NCBI GenBank assembly: GCA_030671985.1
Contig: DAOVHI010000068.1
Location: 1 to 7,334 of the forward strand
Source: JAHJDO01 sp030671985 [NCBI: bacterium]
GTDB lineage: Bacteria > JAHJDO01
Direction of reading: 5' to 3'
Length of the DNA: 7,334 bases
The translations under genes were made by a program, and so were the position numbers. The notes beneath the pieces were generated by a model. The model made no database searches and was not told the origin of the DNA. It saw only the letters and a list, made by a program, of their open reading frames with translations. This document shows, piece by piece, positions 1 to 5,221 of this stretch. Within the stretch, counting starts at the first letter, position 1. The number at the start of each line of letters is the position of its first letter.

Positions 1-126
1 AAAGATTTTGAAAAAAAGCTGCATCCAAAGAAGATATTTGCTATTTCCGCACTCACCGGAGAAGGAATAAAAGATTTAATAAATCACGTTGACAAATTGC
101 TGAACAATGAAGAGAGACAACTATGA
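1..126 (+). CDS. obg: Obg-family GTPase, C-terminal end only (partial)
   Basis: The window opens inside a frame-1 gene whose last 41 codons are visible and which ends in TGA at 124-126. The residues ISALTGEGI (about 15-23 of the visible part) match the G5 guanine-base motif of Obg/CgtA and related TRAFAC GTPases. They are followed by a short amphipathic helix (DLINHVDKLL) and a charged tail. Obg proteins bind the 50S subunit and act in ribosome assembly and stringent control. The gene stops soon after the G domain, so no C-terminal OCT domain is present. The TGA overlaps the ATG of proB in an ATGA junction. The obg-proB order is common in bacteria and supports the name, but the diagnostic glycine-rich Obg fold lies outside the window. 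Another small GTPase such as Era or EngA is less likely. Confidence 0.72.
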   Translation, partial: KDFEKKLHPKKIFAISALTGEGIKDLINHVDKLLNNEERQL

Positions 127-920
127 ATAGAAAAGAATTAATAAAAAATGCTAAGTGTGTGGTTATTAAGATAGGTACATATGTGCTGACCTCAGATACA
201 GGACTAAATAGAGCCAGAATATCTCATATTGCTGAAGAAATAGTAAAACTGCGAAAGCTAAATATTAAGGTAATTATTGTGTCCTCAGGAGCTATAGGCG
301 CAGGCATGAAAGCTTTAGGTATTAAGAAGCATTCATTGACAATATCAAAAAAACAAGCTGTTGCTGCTGTAGGTCAGAATAAATTAATGCATACTTATGA
401 GGGGATTTTTAAAAAAAGCGGCTATCATACTGCGCAGATTCTGCTTACAAGAGATGACCTTAAATCCAGACCTAGATACCTCAACATACGCAATACAATA
501 ATGGAACTATTTAAAGAAAATGTCATTCCTATTGTTAATGAAAACGATACTGTTGCAACTGAGGAAATTAAGTTTGGCGATACTGATACTCTTTCTGCAC
601 TTGTTGCTAATCTCCTGAACGCGGACATTTTAATCATGCTTTCTAATATTGACGGACTATTTACCGTGGATCCTAAAAAAGATAAGCAAGCTTCTCTTAT
701 ATCAGAAGTGAATAAAATTCGATCTAAAATAGAGTCGTATGCTTCCGACTCAAAAACGGGAACCGGAGGAATGCTGACAAAAATGACTGCGGCCAAAATG
801 GGAACACAGTCAGGAGTAACCGTAATAATAGCCAATGGGCTAAAAAAGAATACTCTTTCCAGAATAATGAATGGAGAAAAAGTCGGTACAATCTTTCTCC
901 CAAAAACGATGATATTATGA
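123..920 (+). CDS. proB: Glutamate 5-kinase (ProB), short form without PUA domain
   Basis: This enzyme catalyses the first step of proline synthesis, the ATP-dependent phosphorylation of glutamate to gamma-glutamyl phosphate, in the cytoplasm. The 265 residues form one amino-acid-kinase domain. Visible motifs are the phosphate-binding lysine in VVIKIGT (K16), SSGAIGAG (54-61), the LLTRDDL stretch (108-114), the glutamate-binding VNENDT (138-143), FGDTDTLSA (151-159) and the GTGGMLTK nucleotide loop (213-220). The protein ends at GTIFLPKTMIL, just where longer ProBs such as the E. coli enzyme (about 367 residues) continue into a C-terminal PUA domain; that domain is absent. The PUA domain affects feedback control in some ProBs, so regulation may differ. 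The ATG at 123 overlaps the obg stop by 4 nt and has a GAGAG Shine-Dalgarno at about 112-116. Confidence 0.95.
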   Translation: MNRKELIKNAKCVVIKIGTYVLTSDTGLNRARISHIAEEIVKLRKLNIKVIIVSSGAIGAGMKALGIKKHSLTISKKQAVAAVGQNKLMHTYEGIFKKSGYHTAQILLTRDDLKSRPRYLNIRNTIMELFKENVIPIVNENDTVATEEIKFGDTDTLSALVANLLNADILIMLSNIDGLFTVDPKKDKQASLISEVNKIRSKIESYASDSKTGTGGMLTKMTAAKMGTQSGVTVIIANGLKKNTLSRIMNGEKVGTIFLPKTMIL

Positions 921-933
921 TGCGATTTTCCTC

Positions 934-962
934 TTGTAATACACATATTTTACTGGTATTAT
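934..962 (+). promoter_or_regulatory. Likely sigma-70-type promoter of vapBC
   Basis: TTGTAA (934-939, 4 of 6 matches to TTGACA) and TATTAT (957-962, 5 of 6 matches to TATAAT) are separated by exactly 17 bp. Transcription would start near 969-970, about 20 nt before the vapB ATG and just ahead of its Shine-Dalgarno. This would let the toxin-antitoxin pair be expressed independently of the proB transcript. The element is predicted from sequence only. Confidence 0.55.
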
Positions 963-967
963 GTGTA
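940..967 (+). promoter_or_regulatory. Inverted repeat over the vapBC promoter (candidate VapBC operator)
   Basis: TACACATA (940-947) and TATGTGTA (960-967) form a perfect 8-bp inverted repeat around a 12-nt centre. The left arm begins right after the -35 box and the right arm covers most of the -10 box. VapB antitoxins are usually DNA-binding, and VapBC complexes commonly repress their own promoters at such repeats. The placement therefore suits an autorepression operator. It could also form a weak hairpin behind proB, but no T-run follows, so a terminator role is unlikely. Confidence 0.55.
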
Positions 968-976
968 GAATAAATT

Positions 977-981
977 GGAGG
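977..981 (+). promoter_or_regulatory. Shine-Dalgarno site that fixes the vapB start at ATG 990
   Basis: GGAGG lies 8 nt upstream of ATG 990-992. A longer reading from TTG at 975 is open, but it would place this ribosome-binding site inside the coding region and add five residues before the ribbon-helix-helix strand. ATG 990 is therefore the better start. Confidence 0.85.
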
Positions 982-989
982 TAATTGTT

Positions 990-1193
990 ATGGGGCGTAC
1001 AAATGTTGTTCTTGATGACAAACTTGTTGCTAACTGCCGGGAAGTAACAGGAATAAAGACTTGCAGAACATTAATTGATTATGCGTTACATGAGCTACTT
1101 AGACATGAGTCTCAGTCAAAAATTCTTGGACTTAGAGGAAAGATTGTTTGGGAGGGAGATTTAACAACCTGGCGTCAGGGACGTAGCGCATAA
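990..1193 (+). CDS. vapB: VapB-type antitoxin (ribbon-helix-helix)
   Basis: A 67-residue protein that would neutralise the VapC ribonuclease encoded next to it and bind the operator upstream. The N-terminus (RTNVVLDDKLV, then a helix ending LIDYALHELLR) has the beta-strand/helix/helix layout of short ribbon-helix-helix antitoxins. The C-terminal tail contains the GKIVWEGDL...WRQGR pattern, typical of VapB antitoxins of this class, where the tail wraps the toxin and inserts an arginine into its active site. The TAA at 1191-1193 overlaps the vapC ATG by one base (TAATG), the usual translational coupling of such pairs. A strong Shine-Dalgarno (977-981) and its own promoter precede it. The VapB call rests on fold pattern, tail motif and partner. 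The exact antitoxin subfamily is less certain. Confidence 0.88.
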   Translation: MGRTNVVLDDKLVANCREVTGIKTCRTLIDYALHELLRHESQSKILGLRGKIVWEGDLTTWRQGRSA

Positions 1194-1594
1194 TGGTCAT
1201 AGTAGATACAACTGTGTGGATTGATTTCTTTAGAGATTGCCAAAAGCCTCATGTTTCAGTGTTGGAATCTTTTATTAGACAAAAGGAGAATCTCTGTATT
1301 TGCGGTATAATTTTAACAGAAGTTCTTCAAGGCATTCGGGAGAAAAGAGATTATGAGAAAACCAAGAATCTATTTGATAAGTTAATTTTTCTTCCTATGA
1401 CACATACTACCTTTATTAAATCAGCAGAAATTTACCGCTTACTCCGTAGCAGAGGAATTACTGTTAGAAAACCTGTTGATTGTATGATTGCCTCAGTTGC
1501 AATTGAGCACAAAATACCGCTTCTCCATAATGATAGAGATTTTGACCCGATTGAAAAACACTGTGGTTTGAAATCGGTAAAAACATATGATTAA
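1193..1594 (+). CDS. vapC: VapC-type PIN-domain ribonuclease toxin
   Basis: A 133-residue PIN-domain protein, full length for the family. It has the acidic residues expected to hold Mg2+/Mn2+: D5 (VIVDTTVWIDFF), E43 (LTEVLQG), D96 (PVDCMIA) and D114/D116 (NDRDF). Nothing suggests inactivation. VapC toxins cut RNA, often initiator tRNA, other tRNAs or the 23S sarcin-ricin loop; the target here cannot be read from the sequence. Translation is coupled to vapB through TAATG, with AGGGA at about 1177-1181 as a modest Shine-Dalgarno. The 3' end runs 8 nt into proA. Together with vapB it forms a complete type II module inside a proline-biosynthesis operon, between two genes that are normally neighbours. 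Confidence 0.93.
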   Translation: MVIVDTTVWIDFFRDCQKPHVSVLESFIRQKENLCICGIILTEVLQGIREKRDYEKTKNLFDKLIFLPMTHTTFIKSAEIYRLLRSRGITVRKPVDCMIASVAIEHKIPLLHNDRDFDPIEKHCGLKSVKTYD

Positions 1595-2837
1595 AAATCT
1601 AGCTAAGAACGCCCAAAACGCAAAAGATGCATCAAGAGTGCTGGCAACTCTTTCAACAGAAGAAAAAAACGAAGCTCTTCTGGCTATTGCCAAAGGTATT
1701 GAGAAAAACAAAGCTAAAATTTTATCTGCGAATCTTATTGATATTAAAAACGCAAAAAAGAACAACCTGTCTCATGCTTTAATAGATCGTCTAACTTTAA
1801 CTCCAAAACGAATAAAAAATATTTGTAAATCTCTAAAACAGCTAACTAAACTCCCAGATCCTGTTGGCAGAGTGCTTAGCAAGATAACCAGACCAAATAA
1901 ATTAAGAATAGAAAAGGTAAGTGTGCCTATTGGGGTTATAGGTATAATCTATGAATCTCGGCCAAATGTCACGGTGGATGCAGCGAGCCTCTGTCTTAAA
2001 GCAGGTAATGCTGTAATCCTTCGCGGAGGAAAAGAATCCATAAATTCAAATATTACTTTATCCCAAATAATGATAAACAGCCTGAGTAAAACGAAAGTTC
2101 CTTCTGACAGCATACAAATGATAAAAAGTACTGACCGAAAAATAGTGAATCATCTGTTGAAAATGGATAAATACATTGATCTTATAATTCCGCGCGGAGG
2201 AAAAGGTCTTATACAATTTGTTGCGAAGAACTCTACTATTCCTGTAATTAAACATAGTGACGGAATATGTCATACCTATATTGACAAGGATGCAGATATT
2301 GATATTGCAAAAGCAGTATGTTTTAATGCAAAAGTTCAGCGTCCGGGGGTATGTAATGCGATGGAAACCCTTCTTGTTCATAAAGATATCGCAAAAGACT
2401 TTCTTCCTCAGATGATAGATATGTTTAGGAATGCTGGAGTTGAAATAAGAGGCTGTGAAAAAACTAAAAAACTTGTTTCTAAAATAAAACCTGCAAAGAC
2501 AAAGGACTGGTCAACCGAATATCTTGATCTAATACTTTCCATTAAGATAGTGTCCTCTGAAGAAGAGGCAATTAATCACATCAATACATATGGATCATGC
2601 CATTCTGACGCTATAATTACAAAAACCAGTTCATCAGCAGACAGGTTTCTGAAAGAAATCGATTCTGCTACTGTATACGTTAACTCGTCTACTCGATTTA
2701 CTGACGGCGGGGAATTTGGATTGGGCGCCGAAATTGGTATAAGCACAGGCAAACTACACGCCAGAGGACCTATGGGACTGGAAGAGTTAACAACATATAA
2801 GTATCTTGTTTTTGGTAAAGGACAAGTACGAGAGTAA
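1587..2837 (+). CDS. proA: Gamma-glutamyl phosphate reductase (glutamate-5-semialdehyde dehydrogenase)
   Basis: This enzyme catalyses the NADPH-dependent reduction of gamma-glutamyl phosphate to glutamate-5-semialdehyde, step two of proline synthesis after ProB. The 416 residues match the usual ProA length (about 415-420). Visible motifs are GVIGIIYESRPNVTVDAA (116-133), LRGGKES (145-151), IPRGGKGLI (201-209), the catalytic-cysteine motif VQRPGVCNAMETLLV with C256, GSCHSDAI (336-343), and the ProA signature FTDGGEFGLGAEIG near 371-384. ATG 1587 is the only plausible start: an in-frame TAA lies at 1578-1580 and no other early Met follows. The start lies inside the last codons of vapC and has no Shine-Dalgarno, which suggests termination-reinitiation coupling to vapC. 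nadD begins 3 nt after its stop. The third proline enzyme, ProC, is not in the window. Confidence 0.97.
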   Translation: MIKNLAKNAQNAKDASRVLATLSTEEKNEALLAIAKGIEKNKAKILSANLIDIKNAKKNNLSHALIDRLTLTPKRIKNICKSLKQLTKLPDPVGRVLSKITRPNKLRIEKVSVPIGVIGIIYESRPNVTVDAASLCLKAGNAVILRGGKESINSNITLSQIMINSLSKTKVPSDSIQMIKSTDRKIVNHLLKMDKYIDLIIPRGGKGLIQFVAKNSTIPVIKHSDGICHTYIDKDADIDIAKAVCFNAKVQRPGVCNAMETLLVHKDIAKDFLPQMIDMFRNAGVEIRGCEKTKKLVSKIKPAKTKDWSTEYLDLILSIKIVSSEEEAINHINTYGSCHSDAIITKTSSSADRFLKEIDSATVYVNSSTRFTDGGEFGLGAEIGISTGKLHARGPMGLEELTTYKYLVFGKGQVRE

Positions 2838-2840
2838 ACA

Positions 2841-3422
2841 ATGCGAATTGGTATTATTGGCGGCACTTTTAATCCCATCCACTACGGTCATCTTGTAAGC
2901 GCTTCTGAGATTTGCGACAAATTTAAACTGGATAAGGTAATATTTGTTCCTTCAGCTCTTAATCCACTCAAAAACGCCTCCAATCTTGCCGAAGCTCATC
3001 ATCGTCTTAATATGATAAAATTAGCAATAGCTGATGATCCTAGATTTGAGGTTTCTGACATTGAAATAAAAAGAGGAGGCACATCCTATACTATAGATAC
3101 GATTAAAACATTTGTGAAAGACTATGGCAAAGACGTTAATATATATTTCATAATAGGCGCAGATGCTTTTCTGGAAATAAATAGCTGGGCATCTCCTGAT
3201 GCGCTTTTAAAAATGTGTAAGTTCATAGTAACGACCCGCCCGGGATATGATATTAAAGAAGCAAAACCTGTTTTTAAAAAGCTTATTAAAGTAATGAAAA
3301 TTACTTGTCTCAAAATCTCTTCTTCTGATATTCGAGAAAGGATAAAAACCGGCGCTCCGATAAAATACTTATTGTCCGAGAAGATTGAGAATTACATAAA
3401 AAAACACAAACTGTATAAATAA
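2841..3422 (+). CDS. nadD: Nicotinate-nucleotide adenylyltransferase (NadD)
   Basis: This enzyme transfers AMP from ATP to nicotinate mononucleotide, giving deamido-NAD+, a central step of NAD biosynthesis. The 193 residues are normal for bacterial NadD. The nucleotidyltransferase signature GGTFNPIHYGH (7-17, HxGH at 14-17) opens the protein. A TSYTIDT stretch (81-87), IIGADAF (104-110) and the second ATP-binding motif ISSSDIR (159-165) follow in the proper order. ATG 2841 lies 3 nt after the proA stop with a weak GAGAG Shine-Dalgarno at 2830-2834, so it is the last gene of the plus-strand operon seen here. The stop TAA (3420-3422) runs straight into the convergent rnpB gene, leaving no room for a separate terminator. 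The frequent downstream partner rsfS is not present. Confidence 0.96.
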   Translation: MRIGIIGGTFNPIHYGHLVSASEICDKFKLDKVIFVPSALNPLKNASNLAEAHHRLNMIKLAIADDPRFEVSDIEIKRGGTSYTIDTIKTFVKDYGKDVNIYFIIGADAFLEINSWASPDALLKMCKFIVTTRPGYDIKEAKPVFKKLIKVMKITCLKISSSDIRERIKTGAPIKYLLSEKIENYIKKHKLYK

Positions 3423-3427
3423 AAAAA
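3421..3427 (-). terminator. U-tract at the 3' end of rnpB (possible terminator)
   Basis: On the minus strand, seven T residues overlap and follow the 3' arm of the P1 helix. Closing of P1 followed by a U-run could release the polymerase, but the 5' arm of P1 is more than 300 nt away and no local hairpin precedes the U-run. True intrinsic termination here is only a possibility. The tract overlaps the nadD stop codon on the other strand. Confidence 0.3.
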
Positions 3428-3780
3428 TAAGCAGGTCTATAAGCCGAGTTCTGTAATAGTTGACCATCTATCTTGTACCGATATTGCCATCGGCATCTAG
3501 CGGCTCACCCAAGGGTAAAATCGAGACAAGCAGCCTCTTCCCTCTTACTTAGCCTTTCTCCGGATGGGGTTTACCATGCGCCTGACGTTACCGTCAGACC
3601 GGTGTGCTCTTACCACACCATTTCAACTTTACCAAACGTCTAATTGGACATCTGGAAGTTTGCTTTCTGTTGCACTCTCCTCGGAATTGCTTCCATCCTG
3701 TGTTACAGGACATCTTGCTTTCCGGAGCCCGGACTTTCCTCCCCAACATACATTGAGGCGGTCAACCGACCTGCTTATTT
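3425..3780 (-). ncRNA. rnpB: RNase P RNA, class A type
   Basis: This is the catalytic RNA of RNase P, which cuts 5' leaders from precursor tRNAs. On the minus strand a 13-bp perfect P1 pairs 3768-3780 with 3425-3437, and P2 pairs 3760-3766 with 3459-3465. The conserved core GAGGAAAGUCCGGGCUCC (3741 down to 3724) pairs through P4 with ACAGAACUCGGCUUAUAG (3454 down to 3437); one G-U wobble replaces the usual C-G. An AGAGUGCAACAGAAA stretch and a P12-like hairpin with a GUAA loop (3582-3597) lie between. The L15 loop GGUAAACCCC (3566-3575) carries the GGU that pairs with tRNA CCA. Length (about 345-356 nt) fits class A. Mature ends are uncertain: the outer AAAUAA/UUAUUU pairs of P1 may be trimmed. 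The 5' end overlaps the stop codon of the RNase HI gene. Confidence 0.95.
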
Positions 3781-4167
3781 ACATATTTTGGAAGCTAATT
3801 CATCAGCTTCCTTATTATTGGCACGTTCTATGTGTGTAATATTGAACTTTTTAAATCCGCTTTCTAGATGTTGAACCTGTTTATGTAAACGAAATAGATT
3901 ATTATCTTTGACTTTATAAACACCATTTATTTGATTTGCAATAAGCTCGCTATCTGTAAAAATAGCAATATTCTTCACGCCCATAATCAAAGCTTCCTGC
4001 ATGCCAAAAACTACAGCCATATACTCAGCTACATTATTTGTTGTAACTCCTATGTATTGAGAATATTCCTTTACTTTCTTTCCTTCATAAAAAAACACAA
4101 TCCCAATGCCTGCTTTTCCGGGATTGCCTTTAGACGCTCCATCAACATATATAGTTAACTCATTCAT
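3775..4167 (-). CDS. rnhA: Ribonuclease HI family protein, short form
   Basis: A 130-residue single-domain RNase H fold protein expected to cut the RNA strand of RNA/DNA hybrids such as R-loops and primers. All four carboxylates of the DEDD site are visible: D9 in YVDGASKGNPG, E48 in NNVAEYMA, D72 in FTDSELI and D122 in NKEADELA. It is shorter than E. coli RNase HI (155 residues). The spacing suggests the RVT_3-like subgroup, which lacks the basic substrate-binding protrusion. Its ATG directly follows the TAG of the zinc-ribbon gene (TAGATG), with GGAAAG (4175-4180) as a Shine-Dalgarno. The last three bases, the TAA stop at 3775-3777, lie inside the P1 helix of rnpB. A housekeeping role is likely. 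The exact substrate within the RNase H group is inferred. Confidence 0.9.
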   Translation of the reverse strand: MNELTIYVDGASKGNPGKAGIGIVFFYEGKKVKEYSQYIGVTTNNVAEYMAVVFGMQEALIMGVKNIAIFTDSELIANQINGVYKVKDNNLFRLHKQVQHLESGFKKFNITHIERANNKEADELASKICK

Positions 4168-4887
4168 CTAATCGCTTTCCTTTACATACAGTATACGCGA
4201 ACATCTTTCACATACAGTAATTCCCTTAACGGTCTTTGCATTATTTATTACCTGTGGAGGTAATTCCATGTTACATCCTCCACACGTTCCGTCACTAATA
4301 TTCACAATGCCTATCCCGTTTTTCAAATCTCTAATTCTTTCATATCTACTTACAAAAGCATCATTTATAGTCGCGACTAAATTTTTTCGATCTTCTTTCT
4401 TTTTTTGCAGCTCCTGTTCAAGCCGGTTTATTTTCTTCTTATTCTCTTGCTCTTCCCGTTCAATTTTTTCATTTTCCAACTTAATCTCATCTGTCTTCTT
4501 TTCTATATTCTCGTGCGCTATGTCTGCTTGTTCCATAAATAAGAGTATCTCATCTTCCAATACAGAATTTTTCTCATGTATTTCTCCGATTTCGTGTTGT
4601 AGAGAAGTATATTCTTTATTCGTCTTAACAGAATACTGCTGCGTTTTATATTTGTTTATTGACTCTGACCCGCTGTCAAGTTCAACTTCTTTCAATTTTC
4701 TGTCCTTTTGAATCTCCACAAGTTCCGATTCTAAAGCGGCCAACTCATCTTTCTTTGCCTTAAAACTTTTATAATGGATATCCATTTCCCTAGGTATTTT
4801 TTTTATCTCCGCATCTAAACTTTGTATTTGCGCATCCACGTCCTGGACTTGAATCAATAACTTAATATCATCCGCTAGTCCTGTCAT
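4168..4887 (-). CDS. Coiled-coil C4-type zinc-ribbon protein (DUF164-like)
   Basis: A 239-residue protein with a long charged helical region, about residues 10-175, rich in Lys/Glu and with heptad-like spacing, so probably an antiparallel coiled coil. It ends in a zinc ribbon with CGGC (C202, C205) and CERC (C226, C229). The YSVKTNKEYTSLQHEI stretch (85-100) resembles the conserved hinge of the DUF164/zf-RING_7 family (the type of Helicobacter HP0958 and Chlamydia CT398). Members have been linked to RNA or protein binding, for example flagellin mRNA and RpoN in Helicobacter, but no general function is known. There is no signal peptide or membrane segment, so it should be cytoplasmic. It overlaps the upstream 57-residue gene by 4 nt (ATGA) and abuts the RNase HI gene, placing it in an RNA-processing operon. 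The family call is firm; the role is open. Confidence 0.88.
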   Translation of the reverse strand: MTGLADDIKLLIQVQDVDAQIQSLDAEIKKIPREMDIHYKSFKAKKDELAALESELVEIQKDRKLKEVELDSGSESINKYKTQQYSVKTNKEYTSLQHEIGEIHEKNSVLEDEILLFMEQADIAHENIEKKTDEIKLENEKIEREEQENKKKINRLEQELQKKKEDRKNLVATINDAFVSRYERIRDLKNGIGIVNISDGTCGGCNMELPPQVINNAKTVKGITVCERCSRILYVKESD

Positions 4888-5057
4888 TTATTTTCACCTT
4901 TCACTTTGTCTTGAGTACGCTTTTCTATATCTGTTTCTTTCTTTTTATAACACTCTTCACAATTATAAATCGCCCTTGCTTGTGTCCTATCATATCCTTT
5001 CTCAAGAATAATCCTCTTTACATTGAGAACCTCTTTACCGCACGTATCACACTTCAT
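4884..5057 (-). CDS. Small CxxC/CxxC putative zinc-binding protein, 57 residues
   Basis: I do not recognise a family. The product begins MKCDTCGKEV and has a second knuckle NCEECYKKK, giving four cysteines (C3, C6, C33, C36) in a spacing that suits one treble-clef or zinc-ribbon site. The stretch between is basic (VKRIILEKGYDRTQARAI), and the tail after residue 37 is very rich in Lys/Glu and probably helical. Support for it being a real gene: AGGAGA at 5064-5069 lies about 6 nt before ATG 5055-5057, its TGA overlaps the next ATG (ATGA), and it fills the gap between tRNA-Val and the zinc-ribbon gene. It is short enough to be missed by length-filtered gene calling. The neighbours suggest a role near RNA or ribosomes, which is inference only. 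Confidence 0.78.
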   Translation of the reverse strand: MKCDTCGKEVLNVKRIILEKGYDRTQARAIYNCEECYKKKETDIEKRTQDKVKGENK

Positions 5058-5092
5058 ATTCAATCTCCTAAAAAAGCTATTGTCATTTCCGG

Positions 5093-5164
5093 TGGGCGAT
5101 ACTGGGTTTGAACCAGTGACTTCTACTCTGTGAAAGTAGCACTCTCCCGCTGAGTTAATCGCCC
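5093..5164 (-). tRNA. tRNA-Val (anticodon CAC)
   Basis: A 72-nt cloverleaf on the minus strand. The acceptor GGGCGAT pairs fully with ATCGCCC, the D stem ACTC/GAGT encloses a short AGCGGGA loop, the anticodon stem CTACT/AGTAG carries loop TTCACAG, a 5-nt variable loop follows, and the T arm ACTGG-TTCAAAC-CCAGT is standard. Loop bases 34-36 are CAC, which reads the valine codon GUG. The discriminator is A73, followed by CCG, so CCA is not encoded and must be added by the CCA-adding enzyme. A good promoter lies just upstream and a protein gene starts 35 nt downstream with no terminator visible between, so RNase P and a 3' nuclease must cut it out of an mRNA. Confidence 0.97.
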
Positions 5165-5178
5165 CAAATTCACTGAAA

Positions 5179-5207
5179 CTTATATCACAAAAAATTTATA
5201 TTTTCAA
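5179..5207 (-). promoter_or_regulatory. Likely sigma-70-type promoter before tRNA-Val
   Basis: On the minus strand TTGAAA (5207 down to 5202) and TATAAG (5184 down to 5179) each match the consensus at 5 of 6 positions and are exactly 17 bp apart. They lie in an AT-rich gap between the two tRNAs. Transcription would start near 5172, about 8 nt before the tRNA-Val 5' end. It would drive tRNA-Val, the small CxxC gene, the zinc-ribbon gene, the RNase HI gene and perhaps rnpB. Confidence 0.6.
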
Positions 5208-5221
5208 CTTACCAAATCCAG

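Noticed and set aside
425-946. Open frame of 173 codons on the minus strand opposite proB
   Set aside because: It is the antisense shadow of a clearly conserved proB, its product has no motif, and it has no convincing ribosome-binding site.
975-989. TTG start at 975 giving a 72-residue VapB
   Set aside because: It would put the GGAGG ribosome-binding site inside the gene. ATG 990 has ideal spacing and gives the normal antitoxin N-terminus.
1150-1158. GGGAGGGAG inside vapB as a possible ribosome-binding site for vapC
   Set aside because: It is about 35 nt from the vapC ATG, too far, and encodes the WEGD part of the antitoxin tail. AGGGA at 1177-1181 is better placed.
934-1594. Defence island or mobile element around vapBC
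   Set aside because: No transposase, integrase, terminal repeats or further defence genes are present. Both flanks are housekeeping genes and base composition looks the same by eye.
2022-2205. 13-nt direct repeat CGCGGAGGAAAAG at 2022-2034 and 2193-2205
   Set aside because: Both copies encode the conserved RGGK stretches of ProA, so shared codons for similar motifs explain it. The internal GGAGG is not followed by a start of a credible gene.
3564-3874. Two overlapping plus-strand open frames across the middle of 3564-3874
   Set aside because: They lie antisense to RNase P RNA and the end of the RNase HI gene. The products are Ser/Leu/Pro-rich with no domain.
4268-4711. 147-codon plus-strand frame opposite the coiled-coil gene
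   Set aside because: Its Ser/Phe-rich product is what results from reading the complement of Lys/Glu-rich coiled-coil codons. The minus-strand gene has the zinc-ribbon cysteines and tight operon junctions.
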